Shown piece by piece: positions 9,855-20,312 of a stretch of 64,000 nt of DNA. A program made the translations under genes and the position numbers. The notes under the pieces are model-generated. The model did not search any database and was not told the DNA's origin. It saw only the letters and a program-made list of their open reading frames with translations. The stretch's first letter is position 1. Each line of letters starts with the position of its first letter. The DNA is from Chloroflexota bacterium (GTDB lineage: Bacteria > Chloroflexota > Limnocylindria > QHBO01): contig QHBO01000031.1 in assembly GCA_003243965.1 (NCBI GenBank), forward strand, positions 26,455-90,454, written 5' to 3'.

Positions 9855-11297
9855 TCAGAGGGGTCGGGCGAAGGCGAGCAGGCGCGGCTCGGTCATGTCC
9901 TCGATCGACCAGCGCAGCCCCTCGCGTCCCAGCCCCGAGTCCTTCACCCCGCCGTACGGCATCGGGTCGATGCGCCAGGTGGGGACGTCGTTGACGATCA
10001 CGCCGCCGACCTCGAGCTCGTCGTGGGCGGTCAGCGTCCGCTCCAGGTCACCGGTGAAGACGCCGCACTGCAGCCCGAACTGGCTGTCGTTGATCTGGGC
10101 GATGGCATCCGCGAACGAGTCGACCGGGAAGAGGTTGACGACCGGCGCGAACACCTCCTCGCCGCACACCCGCGCGTCGCGTGGCACGTCGACGAGGACC
10201 GTGGCCGGGTAGAAGAGGTCGCGCGGCTCGCCCCCCACCAGGGCGCGCGCGCCGGCGTCGAGTGCCTCGTGGACCCACTGATCGGTGCGCGCCACCGCCT
10301 TGCGGTCGACCATCGGTCCGAGATCCGTGGCCGGATCCAGCGGGTCCCCGACCTTGACCTCGCGGACCTTCTCCACGAACCGGCGCGTGAACTCCTCGTA
10401 CACCCCGCGCACGACGTAGATGCGCTGGACGCTGATGCACACCTGGCCGGCGTAGGCGAACGAGCCGAAGACCAGCCGCGCCACCGCCCAGTTGAGGTCC
10501 GCCGTCTCGTCGACGATGGCCCCGGCGTTGCCGCCCAGCTCGAGCACGACCTTCTTCTTGCCCGCCTCGGCCTTCATCTTCCAGCCGACCGACGGGCTGC
10601 CGGTGAAGCTCAGCAGCTTGAACCGATCGTCGGACACCATCCGGTCGCCCGTCGGCCGGTCCATGGGCAGGATGCTCACCGCGCCCCTTGGCAGGCTCGT
10701 CTCACCGATGTAGCCGGCGACCCGAAGCATGACCAGCGGGTCCTTGCTGGGCGGCTTGAGGACGATGCTGCAGCCGGCGGCGATTGCCGGGGCCACCTTG
10801 TGCGCGGCGAGGTTGAGCGGAAAGTTGAAGGGGCTGATCCCTGCCACCGGCCCAATCGGGTAGCGGCGCACGATCCCGCTCCGGCCCCGGTTGGCAGCGT
10901 TCCAGTCGAGTGGGATCCACTCGCCGTTGATGCGCAGCGCCTCCTCGCCGGCCACGCGGAAGGTGAGCGCGGCACGCGCCACCTCTCCCTTGGCGTCGCG
11001 GATCGGCTTCCCGGACTCGCGGGTCAGCAGCTCGGCGAGCTCATCGGCCTCTGCGGCGATCCGATCGGCGACGTGCTGCAGGACGTTCCGCCGCTCAAAG
11101 CTGGCGAGCCGCCGCATCTTGGGGGCGGCCTCGACCGCGGCCGCGGTGGCTCGCTCCAGCTGCTCGGGCCCCGCCTGCCAGGTGGTGGCCACCAGCTCCC
11201 CGGTGGCGGGGTTGCGGACCTCGAGCGGCGTCCCCTCGTCGACGAACTCGCCGCCGAGGAAGATGGGGGTCGTTTCTGAAGCGAGGCGGGTGGTCAC
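9855..11297 (-). CDS. Aldehyde dehydrogenase family protein
   Basis: FNFPLNLAAHKVAPAIAAGCSIVLKPPSKDP, LSFTGSPSVGWKM, VLELGGNAGAIVD, AGQVCISVQRIYV (catalytic Cys). Confidence 0.93.
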   Translation of the reverse strand: MTTRLASETTPIFLGGEFVDEGTPLEVRNPATGELVATTWQAGPEQLERATAAAVEAAPKMRRLASFERRNVLQHVADRIAAEADELAELLTRESGKPIRDAKGEVARAALTFRVAGEEALRINGEWIPLDWNAANRGRSGIVRRYPIGPVAGISPFNFPLNLAAHKVAPAIAAGCSIVLKPPSKDPLVMLRVAGYIGETSLPRGAVSILPMDRPTGDRMVSDDRFKLLSFTGSPSVGWKMKAEAGKKKVVLELGGNAGAIVDETADLNWAVARLVFGSFAYAGQVCISVQRIYVVRGVYEEFTRRFVEKVREVKVGDPLDPATDLGPMVDRKAVARTDQWVHEALDAGARALVGGEPRDLFYPATVLVDVPRDARVCGEEVFAPVVNLFPVDSFADAIAQINDSQFGLQCGVFTGDLERTLTAHDELEVGGVIVNDVPTWRIDPMPYGGVKDSGLGREGLRWSIEDMTEPRLLAFARPL

Positions 11298-11419
11298 GGC
11301 GGAGCCTCATCGATGGAAGCGAATGCTGCGCCGATTCTACGACCCGTCACCGATCCAGCTTCAGACGCGCCAGCCAGGCACTCCGGGACGGTACCGAGCC
11401 TCTCTCCTATCATCGGTCC

Positions 11420-12394
11420 GTGAATCCCCTGTACGTGGGCCTCGAGCTCGGCGCCGGCGGGTTCTTCGTGCTCGCCGCGGTCGCGGCCGCGCGCCGCGGC
11501 AGGCTGCCGCTCCTGGAGCTCCTGTCCGCCGCGATGTTCGGCATCCTGCTCGAGGAGGGGGACCAGCTGATCTTCGGCTCCTACCACTACGCCGCGGACT
11601 GGATCCTGAAGCTCGATCGCGCACCCATCGCCATCGGTCTGACCTGGGCGCTGATCCTGGCCGGCGCCATGCGCATCACCGATGCGCTGGGAGTTCAGCG
11701 CCGATACGCGCCGTTCGTGGACGCGCTGCTCGCCATCTCGCTGGACCTGGCCTTCGACGCGATCGCGATCCGCATCGGGCTCTGGACCTGGCGCGGCGTC
11801 CCGAGCAACGAGGGCTGGTTCGGCGTCCCGGCCGGCAACTTCTACGCCTGGCTGTTCGTGGCGCTCGGCTTCAGCCTCGTCACCCGCTGGCTGCGGGTGC
11901 CCGCCACCCGTCGGCCGAGGCTCGCCTGGCTCCAGCTGCTCGCGCCGATTCCGGCGTACGCGATCCTGATCGGCGGCCTGATCCCGTTCATCGTCCTCAA
12001 GCCGATGGTCGACCAGACGCATGGCGGCGGACTCAGCCTGTTCGGGGTGACGCTGGTCGCGTTTGCCGTGCTGGCGGGGCGTGGCATGCTGATCGCGGAG
12101 CGCGAGGCCGCCCACGCGGCCGATCGGGCCATGCTCGACCTCCGGATGGCGTTTCTCAGCCGGCTGGCGATCCACGCCTTCTTCCTTGCCGCGCTCCTGG
12201 TCCTGGGCCTCGCGACGCGCGAGCCGGTGCTGCTGGCCGCCGCCGTTGCGCTGCTGGCGGCCGAGCTGCCGCTCGCCTGGCTGGTGCGCGCACGCACCAC
12301 TCGAGCGCCCCTGATGCGCGGGGCCGAGGCCAAGCCCGTGCCGCAGACAGCCGCCGATGGGGCTCGGCCCGAGACGGCGGGCACGTGGCCGTGA
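11420..12394 (+). CDS. Membrane protein, possibly carotenoid-biosynthesis (DUF422/CruF-like) family
   Basis: Multi-TM; DALLAISLDLAFDAIAIRIGLWTWRGVPSNEGWFGVPAGNFYAWLFVALGFS resembles the D..W.W..yfGvP..Nf.gW core of DUF422. GTG start. Confidence 0.55.
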   Translation: MNPLYVGLELGAGGFFVLAAVAAARRGRLPLLELLSAAMFGILLEEGDQLIFGSYHYAADWILKLDRAPIAIGLTWALILAGAMRITDALGVQRRYAPFVDALLAISLDLAFDAIAIRIGLWTWRGVPSNEGWFGVPAGNFYAWLFVALGFSLVTRWLRVPATRRPRLAWLQLLAPIPAYAILIGGLIPFIVLKPMVDQTHGGGLSLFGVTLVAFAVLAGRGMLIAEREAAHAADRAMLDLRMAFLSRLAIHAFFLAALLVLGLATREPVLLAAAVALLAAELPLAWLVRARTTRAPLMRGAEAKPVPQTAADGARPETAGTWP

Positions 12395-12402
12395 GGTCGT
12401 CG

Positions 12403-13794
12403 ATGGGACTACGCATCGACTGGGCGCGCGCGACCGACGAGTGCGTCACCCACCTCCGCGAGCTGATCCGCATTCCGAGCGTCAACCCACCGACCCTGCG
12501 CGACGGGGCGGCCGGCCGCGACCCGGCCGGAGGCGAGTCGGCGGCAGCGCGCTACTGCGCGGAGGTGCTCTCGGGGGCCGGGATCCACGCCGAGGTCCTG
12601 GAGACCGAGGCGGGCCGGGGCAGCTGCTTCGCGCGGCTGCCGGCGACGATCGACACTCCCGAGCCCCCGCTGATCCTGCTCAGCCACCTCGACGTGGTCC
12701 CGGTCGACGCGGAGGCGTGGTCCCGCGATCCATTCGGCGGGGAGCTGGTCGACGGCGTGGTCTGGGGTCGTGGGGCGGTCGATATGAAGGACATGGTCGC
12801 CATGGAGCTCTCGGTCCTGCTTGCGCTGCGACGTTCCGGGGCGGAGCTGCGACGCGACGTGATCTTCGCCGCGGTGGCCGACGAGGAGGCCGGCGGCCGG
12901 GCAGGAGCGCAGCACTGGGTCGACGCCCGGCCGGACCTGTTCGCCTCTGATGCGGGGCCGGCTGCGGCCGCGCTCAACGAGGTTGGTGGCTACTCAATCG
13001 AGCTCAACAGGCATCGGTACTACACGATCCAGGTTGCCGAGAAGGGAATCGTGTGGACCCGGCTGCGGGCCACCGGGACCCCTGGCCACGGCTCGATGCC
13101 GCACAACGACAATGCCGCCGAGAAGCTTGCTCACGCGGTGAGCCGAATCGCCTCCGCCCAACGCCCGGCGCGCGTCACGCCGCTGGTGCGTGACTTCCTC
13201 GCCGCGCTGGGCCTGGGGGAGGTGGCCGAGCTCGCCGAGCGCACGCCGAATGCGGCCGCGAGCGCACTCGAGCGGCTCGTCGACGACCCGGTGCTGCGCC
13301 GCTCCTTCGACGCCATGCTGCGCGACACGGTGACGCCCACCGTCCTCCAGGCGGGGAGCAAGGTGAACGTCATTCCCGGACGCGCCACCGCGGAGCTCGA
13401 TGTCCGCACCCTGCCGGGCACCGACCCGGCGGAGCTCCTCGCCAGCCTGCAGCACATCGCCGGCGACCTCGCCACCGTCGACGCGGTGATGTCCATGCCG
13501 CCGGTCGAAGCCTCCGCGCAGGCCGAGATCGTGGAACTGATGCGGGTGGCGCTGCTGGCGGCAGATCCGGACGCCACGCCGCTGCCGATGATGATCACGC
13601 CCGGTACCGATGCCAAGGCGCTGGCGCGCCTGGGGATCCCGACCTACGGCTTCGCGCCGCTTCGGCTCGGCGCCGATGTCCCCTTCCTCGCGCTCTTTCA
13701 CGGGCACGACGAGCGAATCCCGGTCAGCGCGCTGGAGTTCGGGCTGCCCGTGCTCTTCGAGGTGGTGCACCGCTTCGTGTCCGCGCCGGCGTAG
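12403..13794 (+). CDS. M20-family metallopeptidase/amidohydrolase (ArgE/DapE-like)
   Basis: LILLSHLDVVPVDAEAW..DPFGGELVDGVVWGRGAVDMKDMVAMEL, ADEEAGG. An in-frame GTG at 12391 overlapping the upstream stop (GTGA) is an alternative start. Confidence 0.9.
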   Translation: MGLRIDWARATDECVTHLRELIRIPSVNPPTLRDGAAGRDPAGGESAAARYCAEVLSGAGIHAEVLETEAGRGSCFARLPATIDTPEPPLILLSHLDVVPVDAEAWSRDPFGGELVDGVVWGRGAVDMKDMVAMELSVLLALRRSGAELRRDVIFAAVADEEAGGRAGAQHWVDARPDLFASDAGPAAAALNEVGGYSIELNRHRYYTIQVAEKGIVWTRLRATGTPGHGSMPHNDNAAEKLAHAVSRIASAQRPARVTPLVRDFLAALGLGEVAELAERTPNAAASALERLVDDPVLRRSFDAMLRDTVTPTVLQAGSKVNVIPGRATAELDVRTLPGTDPAELLASLQHIAGDLATVDAVMSMPPVEASAQAEIVELMRVALLAADPDATPLPMMITPGTDAKALARLGIPTYGFAPLRLGADVPFLALFHGHDERIPVSALEFGLPVLFEVVHRFVSAPA

Positions 13795-13877
13795 CGCCAC
13801 TCGCCGAGCCCGGCGCCCACGGCGGGCCGAGCACGGCTGCGGCTATACTCCGGCGACCACCAGGGACCGATTCTTCG

Positions 13878-14912
13878 ATGACTGAACACAGCGATCCAAA
13901 GGGAGCCCCGGTCGCCGAGGCTCCTCGCGTCCGCGCCTTCGTCTTCCCGGGCCAGGGCTCCCAGTATGTCGGGATGAGCTCTGCCCTCCTCGAGCGCTCG
14001 CCGGAGGCAGCCAGCGTCATGGAGCGTGCCGATGCCGCGCTGGGCTTCCCCCTGTCGCGGCTGATCCTGGAGGGACCCGCCGAGGAGCTCGACCTCACCG
14101 TCAACGCCCAGCCGGCGATCCTGGCCACCAGCGTCGCGTACCTCGAGGCGCTGCGCCGCGAGGCCAGCGATGCGGCCGTGGAGCTCAAGCCGGTTGCGCT
14201 GGCGGGTCATTCGGCCGGGCAGTACGCCGCCGCGGTGGCGGCCGACGCCATCGACTTCGACGACGCCATCCGCCTCGTCCGCGAGCGGGGTCGGATCATG
14301 CAGGAGCGCGGCATCGCCGGCGGCATGGGGGCGGTGGTCGGCCTCTCCGACGAGCAGGTGGACGACATCGTCGCGCAGGCGCGCGAGCACGGGGAGATCT
14401 CGGTCGCGAACCAGAATGCCCCCGGCCAGATCGTGCTCTCGGGCGTCATCCCGGCCCTCGTCTTCGCGCTGGAGATGAGCAGGACCGTGGGCGCACGCAA
14501 GGCCGCGCGGCTGACGGTCAGCGTCGCCAGCCACTCCCCACTGATGCGCCGCGCCCGCGAGGACTTCAGCGCCATCCTTGCCCGGGTCGCGTTCCGCGAG
14601 CCCAAGATCCCGCTCCTCGGCAACGTCCACGCCAGCGTGATCCGCACCGCTGACGGGCTGCGCAACGAGCTGAGCGAGCATCTCGTCCACGGCGTGCAGT
14701 GGACCGAAACGGTGCGCCGCATGGCGGCCGGCGGCGTCACCGACTTCGTCGAGATCGGACCGGGACGGGTGCTGAGCGGGCTGATCAAGCGCATCAGCCC
14801 TCAGTCGCGCACCTTTGCCGTCGACGGCAACCGGACCGAGGGGATGTGGGATGCGCCGGCGACCCCGGAATCGGAGCCGGGCGAGCAGCCGGGGCAGCAG
14901 CACACGGCGTGA
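13878..14912 (+). CDS. fabD: Malonyl-CoA:ACP S-malonyltransferase
   Basis: AFVFPGQGSQYVGMSS, LAGHSAGQYAA (GHSxG), NQNAPGQIVLSG, SVASHSPLM. Confidence 0.94.
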   Translation: MTEHSDPKGAPVAEAPRVRAFVFPGQGSQYVGMSSALLERSPEAASVMERADAALGFPLSRLILEGPAEELDLTVNAQPAILATSVAYLEALRREASDAAVELKPVALAGHSAGQYAAAVAADAIDFDDAIRLVRERGRIMQERGIAGGMGAVVGLSDEQVDDIVAQAREHGEISVANQNAPGQIVLSGVIPALVFALEMSRTVGARKAARLTVSVASHSPLMRRAREDFSAILARVAFREPKIPLLGNVHASVIRTADGLRNELSEHLVHGVQWTETVRRMAAGGVTDFVEIGPGRVLSGLIKRISPQSRTFAVDGNRTEGMWDAPATPESEPGEQPGQQHTA

Positions 14913-16198
14913 GCGACCGGCGCGTCGTCGTCACCGGGCTCGGCGTCGTCTCCCCGGTCGGCATCGGAGCCGATGTTGCCTGGGAAGCGCTGGTCGCCGG
15001 CCGCTCCGGGATCACCGACATCACCCTCTTCGACACCACCGACTACGACATCCACGTCGCGGGCGAGGTGAAGGGCTTCGACGCCGCCGACCACATGGAC
15101 GGCAGGGACGCGCGCCGGCACGATCGGAACACCCATTTCGCGGTGGCCGCCACCGGCGAGGCGCTGCGCGACGCAGGTCTGCTGGGCGCGGACGGCGCGG
15201 TCGACCGCGGACAGGCGGACCCGGACCGCTTCGGGATGGTGGTCGGCACCGGCATCGGCGGGATCGGGATGATGAGCGATGGGATCAAGACCCTCAACGA
15301 ACGCGGGCCGAGCCGCATCTCTCCCTTCCTGCTGGCGCACATGATCCCCGACGCCGCCTCGGGAATGGTCGCCATCCAGTACGGCATCCGCGGGCCGAAC
15401 ATGGCCGTGGTGAGCGCGTGCGCAACCGGCGGGCATGCCGTCGGTGAAGCGATGGAGACCATCGTGCGCGGACAGGCGGACCTGATGCTCGGAGCCGGGA
15501 CCGAGGCGGTGGTGGTCCCGCTGGCGCTCGCCGGCTTCAGCCAGATGAAGGCGCTCGGCACCCCGATCAACCCCGACACCGGAGAGTACGACCCCACCCA
15601 GGCGAGCCGGCCGTTCGACGCGACCCGCAACGGATTCGTCGTCTCCGAGGGCAGCGCGGTGCTGATCCTCGAGGAGCTCGAGCACGCCAGGGCCCGCGGC
15701 GTGCGCATCCATGCGGAGGTGATCGGGTACGGAAGCGCGGCCGATGCGTTCCACATGGTGGCGCCCGCCGAGCGCGGCGAGGGCAACCAACGCGCGATGC
15801 GGATGGCCCTGCAGCGCGCGGGCATCGGTCCGGAGGAAGTCGACTACATCAACGCCCACGGCACCAGTACGCCCCTCAACGACCGATACGAGACGGTCGC
15901 CATCGAGACGGTCTTCGGCGAGCATGCGCGGCAGATGATGGTCTCCTCCACGAAGTCGATGACGGGCCACCTGATGGGCGCCGCGGGCGCGCTGGAGGCG
16001 TTCGTCTGCGTCCGCGCGGTCGAGACCGGCTGCATCCCGCCCACCATCAACTACCGGCACCCCGATCCGGACCTGACCCTCGATTACGTGCCGAACACCG
16101 CGCGCCAGACCGATGTGCGGGTCGCGCTCTCCAACTCGATGGGGCTCGGCGGACACAACTCGACGGTCATCGTGCGTCGCCACGAGGGAGGCGGATGA
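14909..16198 (+). CDS. fabF: Beta-ketoacyl-ACP synthase II (copy 1)
   Basis: VVVTGLGVVSPVG.., VVSACATGGHAV (active-site Cys), NAHGTSTPLND, STKSMTGHLMGAAGALEA; GTG start overlaps fabD stop. Confidence 0.94.
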   Translation: MSDRRVVVTGLGVVSPVGIGADVAWEALVAGRSGITDITLFDTTDYDIHVAGEVKGFDAADHMDGRDARRHDRNTHFAVAATGEALRDAGLLGADGAVDRGQADPDRFGMVVGTGIGGIGMMSDGIKTLNERGPSRISPFLLAHMIPDAASGMVAIQYGIRGPNMAVVSACATGGHAVGEAMETIVRGQADLMLGAGTEAVVVPLALAGFSQMKALGTPINPDTGEYDPTQASRPFDATRNGFVVSEGSAVLILEELEHARARGVRIHAEVIGYGSAADAFHMVAPAERGEGNQRAMRMALQRAGIGPEEVDYINAHGTSTPLNDRYETVAIETVFGEHARQMMVSSTKSMTGHLMGAAGALEAFVCVRAVETGCIPPTINYRHPDPDLTLDYVPNTARQTDVRVALSNSMGLGGHNSTVIVRRHEGGG

Positions 16199-17445
16199 GT
16201 CGCGACCCGTCGCGCCGCGCGGTGGTCACCGGCATGGGGGCCATCACGCCGATCGGCAACGACGCGGAGACCTACTGGCGCAACCTCGTCGCCGGGGTGA
16301 GCGGTGTGGCCGCCATCCGTGCCTACGACGCCAGCGGCGAGGAGGTGCGCATCGCGGCCGAGGTCAAGGACTTCGACCCCGCGACCTGGATCGACTTCAA
16401 GCAGGCTCGCCGTATGAGCCGCTTCAGCCAGCTCGCGGTGGCGGCGGCGGCCCAGGCCATCGAGTCGTCCGGCCTGAAGGTGACCGATGCCAACCGCGAC
16501 GACATCGCGGTCGTGGTCAACACCGGCGGCGGCGGCATCGGCGAGGTGGCGACCGGAGAGCGGGTCTACCTGGAGCAGGGCGGCAAGCGAGTCAGCCCGT
16601 TCATGGTCCCGATGCTCTCGCCCTCGATGGCGGCCTGCCAGATCAGCATCCAGAACCGGCTGCGCGGACCGGTGATCACCAGCGTCGCCGCCTGCGCATC
16701 GGGGGTGCAGGCCTTCGTCGAGGCGCAGCGGCTGATCGAGCACGGTGACGCGGAGGTGGTGGTCGCCGGCGGCACGGAGAGCGCGATCCTGCCGGTCGCC
16801 TTTGCCGCGCTGGCCAACATGGGCGCCCTCTCCAAGCGCAACGACGATCCCCAGCGCGCCTCGCGACCGTTCGACGCCGGGCGTGACGGGTTCGTGTTCG
16901 GCGAGGCCGCCGGCATCCTGGTCGTCGAGTCGGCGGCGCATGCGGAGGGCCGCGGCGCTCCGATCCTGGCCGAGGTGGCCGGCGGGGCGCTGACCGGCGA
17001 CGCGTTCCACATCAGCGCTCCCGAGCCGTCCGGCCACGGCGCCACGCGGGCCATGCAGCGCGCACTGCGCGACGCCGGGCTCGAGCCGGAGCAGATCGAC
17101 TACGTGGTGGCGCACGGCACCAGCACGCAGCTCAACGACGCCACCGAGTCGCTCGCGATCCGCAACGCCTTTGGCGCCGCCGCGGATCGACTGGCGGTGA
17201 GCAGCAACAAGAGCATGATCGGCCACACGCTCGGAGCGGCCGGGGCGATGAGCGCGCTCGCCGCGGTGATGGCCATCCGCGAGGGCGTCATCCCGCCGAC
17301 CATCAACTACGAGGCCGCCGACCCCGCCTGCGATCTCGACTACGTGCCCAACGTCGCCCGGCGCACGCCGGTTCGTGCCGCCATCGTCAACGGGTTCGGG
17401 TTTGGCGGGCAGAACGCGGTAGCGGTCTTCCGGGCGTACGAGTAG
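16195..17445 (+). CDS. fabF: Beta-ketoacyl-ACP synthase II (copy 2)
   Basis: VVTGMGAITPIGNDAETYW.., SVAACASGVQAF (active-site Cys), VAHGTSTQLND, SNKSMIGHTLGAAGAMSA; ATGA overlap with copy 1. Confidence 0.93.
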   Translation: MSRDPSRRAVVTGMGAITPIGNDAETYWRNLVAGVSGVAAIRAYDASGEEVRIAAEVKDFDPATWIDFKQARRMSRFSQLAVAAAAQAIESSGLKVTDANRDDIAVVVNTGGGGIGEVATGERVYLEQGGKRVSPFMVPMLSPSMAACQISIQNRLRGPVITSVAACASGVQAFVEAQRLIEHGDAEVVVAGGTESAILPVAFAALANMGALSKRNDDPQRASRPFDAGRDGFVFGEAAGILVVESAAHAEGRGAPILAEVAGGALTGDAFHISAPEPSGHGATRAMQRALRDAGLEPEQIDYVVAHGTSTQLNDATESLAIRNAFGAAADRLAVSSNKSMIGHTLGAAGAMSALAAVMAIREGVIPPTINYEAADPACDLDYVPNVARRTPVRAAIVNGFGFGGQNAVAVFRAYE

Positions 17446-17493
17446 CCGCGCCCGCCGTGCGAAACCGCTGCACCGCGTAGCATGTGATGCACC

Positions 17494-17518
17494 GCGGCTG
17501 CTCCAAGAGAGCAGCCGC
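17494..17518 (+). terminator. Terminator-like hairpin after the fab operon
   Basis: GCGGCTGCT-ccaagag-AGCAGCCGC, perfect 9-bp stem, 49 bp after the fabF2 stop; no clear T-tract. Confidence 0.5.
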
Positions 17519-17598
17519 AACCCAGTCGAGGAACAACCCTGGGCGACTACCTCAATCTGGCTGCCGCAATCCTGGGTGGCGCACTCGGGCTATTCCTG

Positions 17599-17856
17599 AT
17601 GTTCCGCCTGGACGTCGTTCGCAATCGTGGCGAAGGGCGAGAGCCGGTTGTCCGTGAGCCGAAGGTCCTAACCCATCACGCCAGGACGCAACCGTCGTCC
17701 GTTGCGCCGATCCTCGCCGCGCTGGGAGTGTCGCTGCTCGGCGTCGGCCTCGCGATCGGGTCCCATCTGGAAGGATTCGGCTTGCTGCCGCTGATCGCCG
17801 GGGTCGCGTTGCTGGCCGGTGCGCTGATGGCGGCGCTCCGAGCGCGCTCGACCTGA
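17599..17856 (+). CDS. Small membrane protein
   Basis: Two C-terminal hydrophobic helices. The frame stays open upstream with another helix (LGDYLNLAAAILGGALGLFLMFRLD), so the true start may be CTG at 17539 behind 'gagg'. Confidence 0.45.
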   Translation: MFRLDVVRNRGEGREPVVREPKVLTHHARTQPSSVAPILAALGVSLLGVGLAIGSHLEGFGLLPLIAGVALLAGALMAALRARST

Positions 17857-17879
17857 GACGGGTCCAGCCGACCGCGTTG

Positions 17880-18183
17880 CTGGAGCATCGACGAACTTGG
17901 CGGCCTTCATCTGTTCGAGGCCTACCAACGCTTCCGATCAGCGCCGGAGGTCCTGGGATTGCCGATCCTGGCGGTGGCGGTCGTCGGGCTCGGCATCAAC
18001 CGGGTGTCGGCGCGCCTGCTGTTCGCCGGCCAGAAGTCGAGCCTCGACCTGCGCGGCGCCTTCTACGAGGTCGTCGGCGACGTGTTGGGCTCGGTCGCGG
18101 TCATCGCTGCCGGCATCGTCATTGCCCTGACCGGCTGGTGGCTGGCGGACCCGATCGCCTCGGTGGCCATCGGTTTGCTCTGA
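17880..18183 (+). pseudogene. Truncated cation diffusion facilitator (CzcD-like) remnant
   Basis: LHLFEAYQRFRSAPEVLGLPILAVAVVGLGINRVSARLLFAGQKSSLDLRGAFYEVVGDVLGSVAVIAAGIVIALTGWWLADPIASVAIGLL* matches the internal TM portion of CDF transporters. The N-terminal TM helices and C-terminal cytoplasmic domain are absent. Confidence 0.8.
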
Positions 18184-18198
18184 GCTCGACCACGTCCG

Positions 18199-18780
18199 TC
18201 AGCCCGGGTCGTCTCCGCGGATCACCAGGTCCGGCCGGTAGCGCGGCTCGTGGCCCGGCTGGGTCACGAGCCAATCGCGGAGCGCGCTCTCGGCGGTGGT
18301 GAATGCCAGCTCGGCCCACGGGATCTGGTCCGGACCAAAGTCGCGAACCTCGCTCGTCTCCGCGGCGGGCAGCGGCTCGCCGCCGACCACGGTCGCCTCG
18401 TAGATCAGGGTCACGATCCCCACCCGGGGGCGCGAGTAGACGCCGATCAGCCGGCCCACCTCGATCCGCAGCCGGGTCTCCTCCTCCGTCTCGCGGCGCG
18501 CGCCCTCCTGCGCCGATTCACCGAGCTCGAGGAAGCCGCCGGGATAGCTCCACAGGCCGGCTCCGGGCTCGATGGCCCGCCGCGCCAGGAAGACGCGGCC
18601 ACCGCGGACGGGCAGGGTGCCGACCACGAGGCGCGGATTGCGCCAGGTGACGTGGCCCTCGGGGCAGACGAGGCGCGGCCGATGGTCGCCCTCCAGCTCT
18701 TGCTCGCTGACCGGCTTCCCACACGCCGGGCAGAATCGCGGCTCAGCCCCGAGGGCGAGCGGCAGCTCGGTCTCCTCCAT
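18199..18780 (-). CDS. Zinc-ribbon NUDIX hydrolase
   Basis: N-term CPACGKP...CPEGH, then Nudix box GGFLELGESAQEGARRETEEET. Confidence 0.92.
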   Translation of the reverse strand: MEETELPLALGAEPRFCPACGKPVSEQELEGDHRPRLVCPEGHVTWRNPRLVVGTLPVRGGRVFLARRAIEPGAGLWSYPGGFLELGESAQEGARRETEEETRLRIEVGRLIGVYSRPRVGIVTLIYEATVVGGEPLPAAETSEVRDFGPDQIPWAELAFTTAESALRDWLVTQPGHEPRYRPDLVIRGDDPG

Positions 18781-18822
18781 GGTGCCATGGTAGGCGGCGG
18801 ACCCCGACTAGAATGAGCTCCC

Positions 18823-20307
18823 GTGCCTGACCTGCTCGATCCGCCCGACCTGGCCGACCTGCCTGACCCGCGCGACCCGCCCGCACTGCGCCTCTACAAC
18901 TCGCTGGGTCGCCACGTCGAGCCCATCGAGCCGGTGACGCCCGGTCGCGTCACGATCTACACCTGCGGCAGCACGGTGTATCGCTATGCGCACATCGGGA
19001 ACCTGCGCACCTACCTCGCGGCGGACATCCTGCGCCGGGCCCTGGAGTACCTCGGCTACCAGGTCGTGCATGTCAAGAACATCACCGATGTCGGCCACAT
19101 GCGCGATGACACCTTCGACACCGGCGGGGACCGGCTGGAACTGGCGGCCGAGGTGGAGGGCAAGACGCCGCAGCAGATCGCCGACTTCTACACCGCCGCC
19201 TGGCTGGAGGACGAGGCGCTCCTCAACTTCCTGCCGGGCAGCGTGATGCCGCGTGCGACCGACCACATCGGCGAGATGCTGGAGCTGACCGCCACCCTCG
19301 TGGAGCGTGGTCTGGCGTACGAGGCGGACGGCACGATCTACTACGACGTCAGCGAGTTTCCCGACTACGGCAAGCTCTCCGGGCAGCGGCTCTCCGACCT
19401 GCGCGCCGGGCATCGGGTCGAGGTCGAGACCGACAAGCGCGACCCCGAGGACTTCGCGCTCTGGAAGCGGGCCGGAGGTGGACGCCTGATGCGCTGGCCG
19501 TCACCGTGGGGAGACGGCTTCCCCGGGTGGCACATCGAGTGCTCGGCGATGTCGATGAAGTACCTCGGCGAGCGCTTCGACGTCCACACCGGCGGGATCG
19601 ACCTCAAGTTCCCCCATCACGAGGACGAGATCGCGCAGAGCGAGGGCGTGGTCGGCCACCGGGTGGTGAGCCACTGGATGCACAGCGAGTTCCTGACCCT
19701 CGCCGACGCCAAGATGGCCAAGTCGGCTGGCAACATCATCCGCGTCAGCGACCTGGCCACCAAGGGCTTCGATCCGATGGCGTTCCGCTACCTGGCGCTG
19801 ACCGCCCACCACCGCAGCAAGCTGGACTTCACGACCAGCGCCATGGAGGCGGCCACCGCGGGCCTGCGCCGCCTGCGTCGTGCTGCGGCATCTCCCGCCC
19901 AGACCGATGGAGCCGCCGCGCCTATGGAACTCTCCGGTCCTGCCGCCCCGCCCGGGGCTGTCGCGTACCGGGATCGGTTCGTCACCGCGATCTCCGATGA
20001 CCTGGCCATGCCCCAGGCGCTGGCGGTGGCCCATGCCGTCGCCTCCGCCGACGATCTCGACGCTGCCGAGCGCCGCGCGCTGCTGCTGGACTTCGACCAG
20101 GTGCTCGGTCTGCGCCTGGGCGAGGCCGAGATACCGATGGCGTCCGGGGAGCTGCCCGTCGGCGCCCAGGAGCTGCTCCAACGACGGGCCGCCGCCCGCG
20201 CCGATCGGGATTTCGCGACCGCCGACACGCTGCGCGACCAGCTGGGCGAGATGGGCGTCGAGGTGCGGGACACACCCGAGGGCCAGGTGCCGAGCCTCCG
20301 CCGCTGA
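18823..20307 (+). CDS. cysS: Cysteinyl-tRNA synthetase
   Basis: [75 protein letters not shown] (KMSKS variant). Confidence 0.94.
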   Translation: MPDLLDPPDLADLPDPRDPPALRLYNSLGRHVEPIEPVTPGRVTIYTCGSTVYRYAHIGNLRTYLAADILRRALEYLGYQVVHVKNITDVGHMRDDTFDTGGDRLELAAEVEGKTPQQIADFYTAAWLEDEALLNFLPGSVMPRATDHIGEMLELTATLVERGLAYEADGTIYYDVSEFPDYGKLSGQRLSDLRAGHRVEVETDKRDPEDFALWKRAGGGRLMRWPSPWGDGFPGWHIECSAMSMKYLGERFDVHTGGIDLKFPHHEDEIAQSEGVVGHRVVSHWMHSEFLTLADAKMAKSAGNIIRVSDLATKGFDPMAFRYLALTAHHRSKLDFTTSAMEAATAGLRRLRRAAASPAQTDGAAAPMELSGPAAPPGAVAYRDRFVTAISDDLAMPQALAVAHAVASADDLDAAERRALLLDFDQVLGLRLGEAEIPMASGELPVGAQELLQRRAAARADRDFATADTLRDQLGEMGVEVRDTPEGQVPSLRR

Positions 20308-20312
20308 ATAGG

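Noticed and set aside
13838-13850. TATACT -10-like element upstream of fabD
   Set aside because: No convincing -35 at proper spacing, and promoter consensus for this lineage is unknown.
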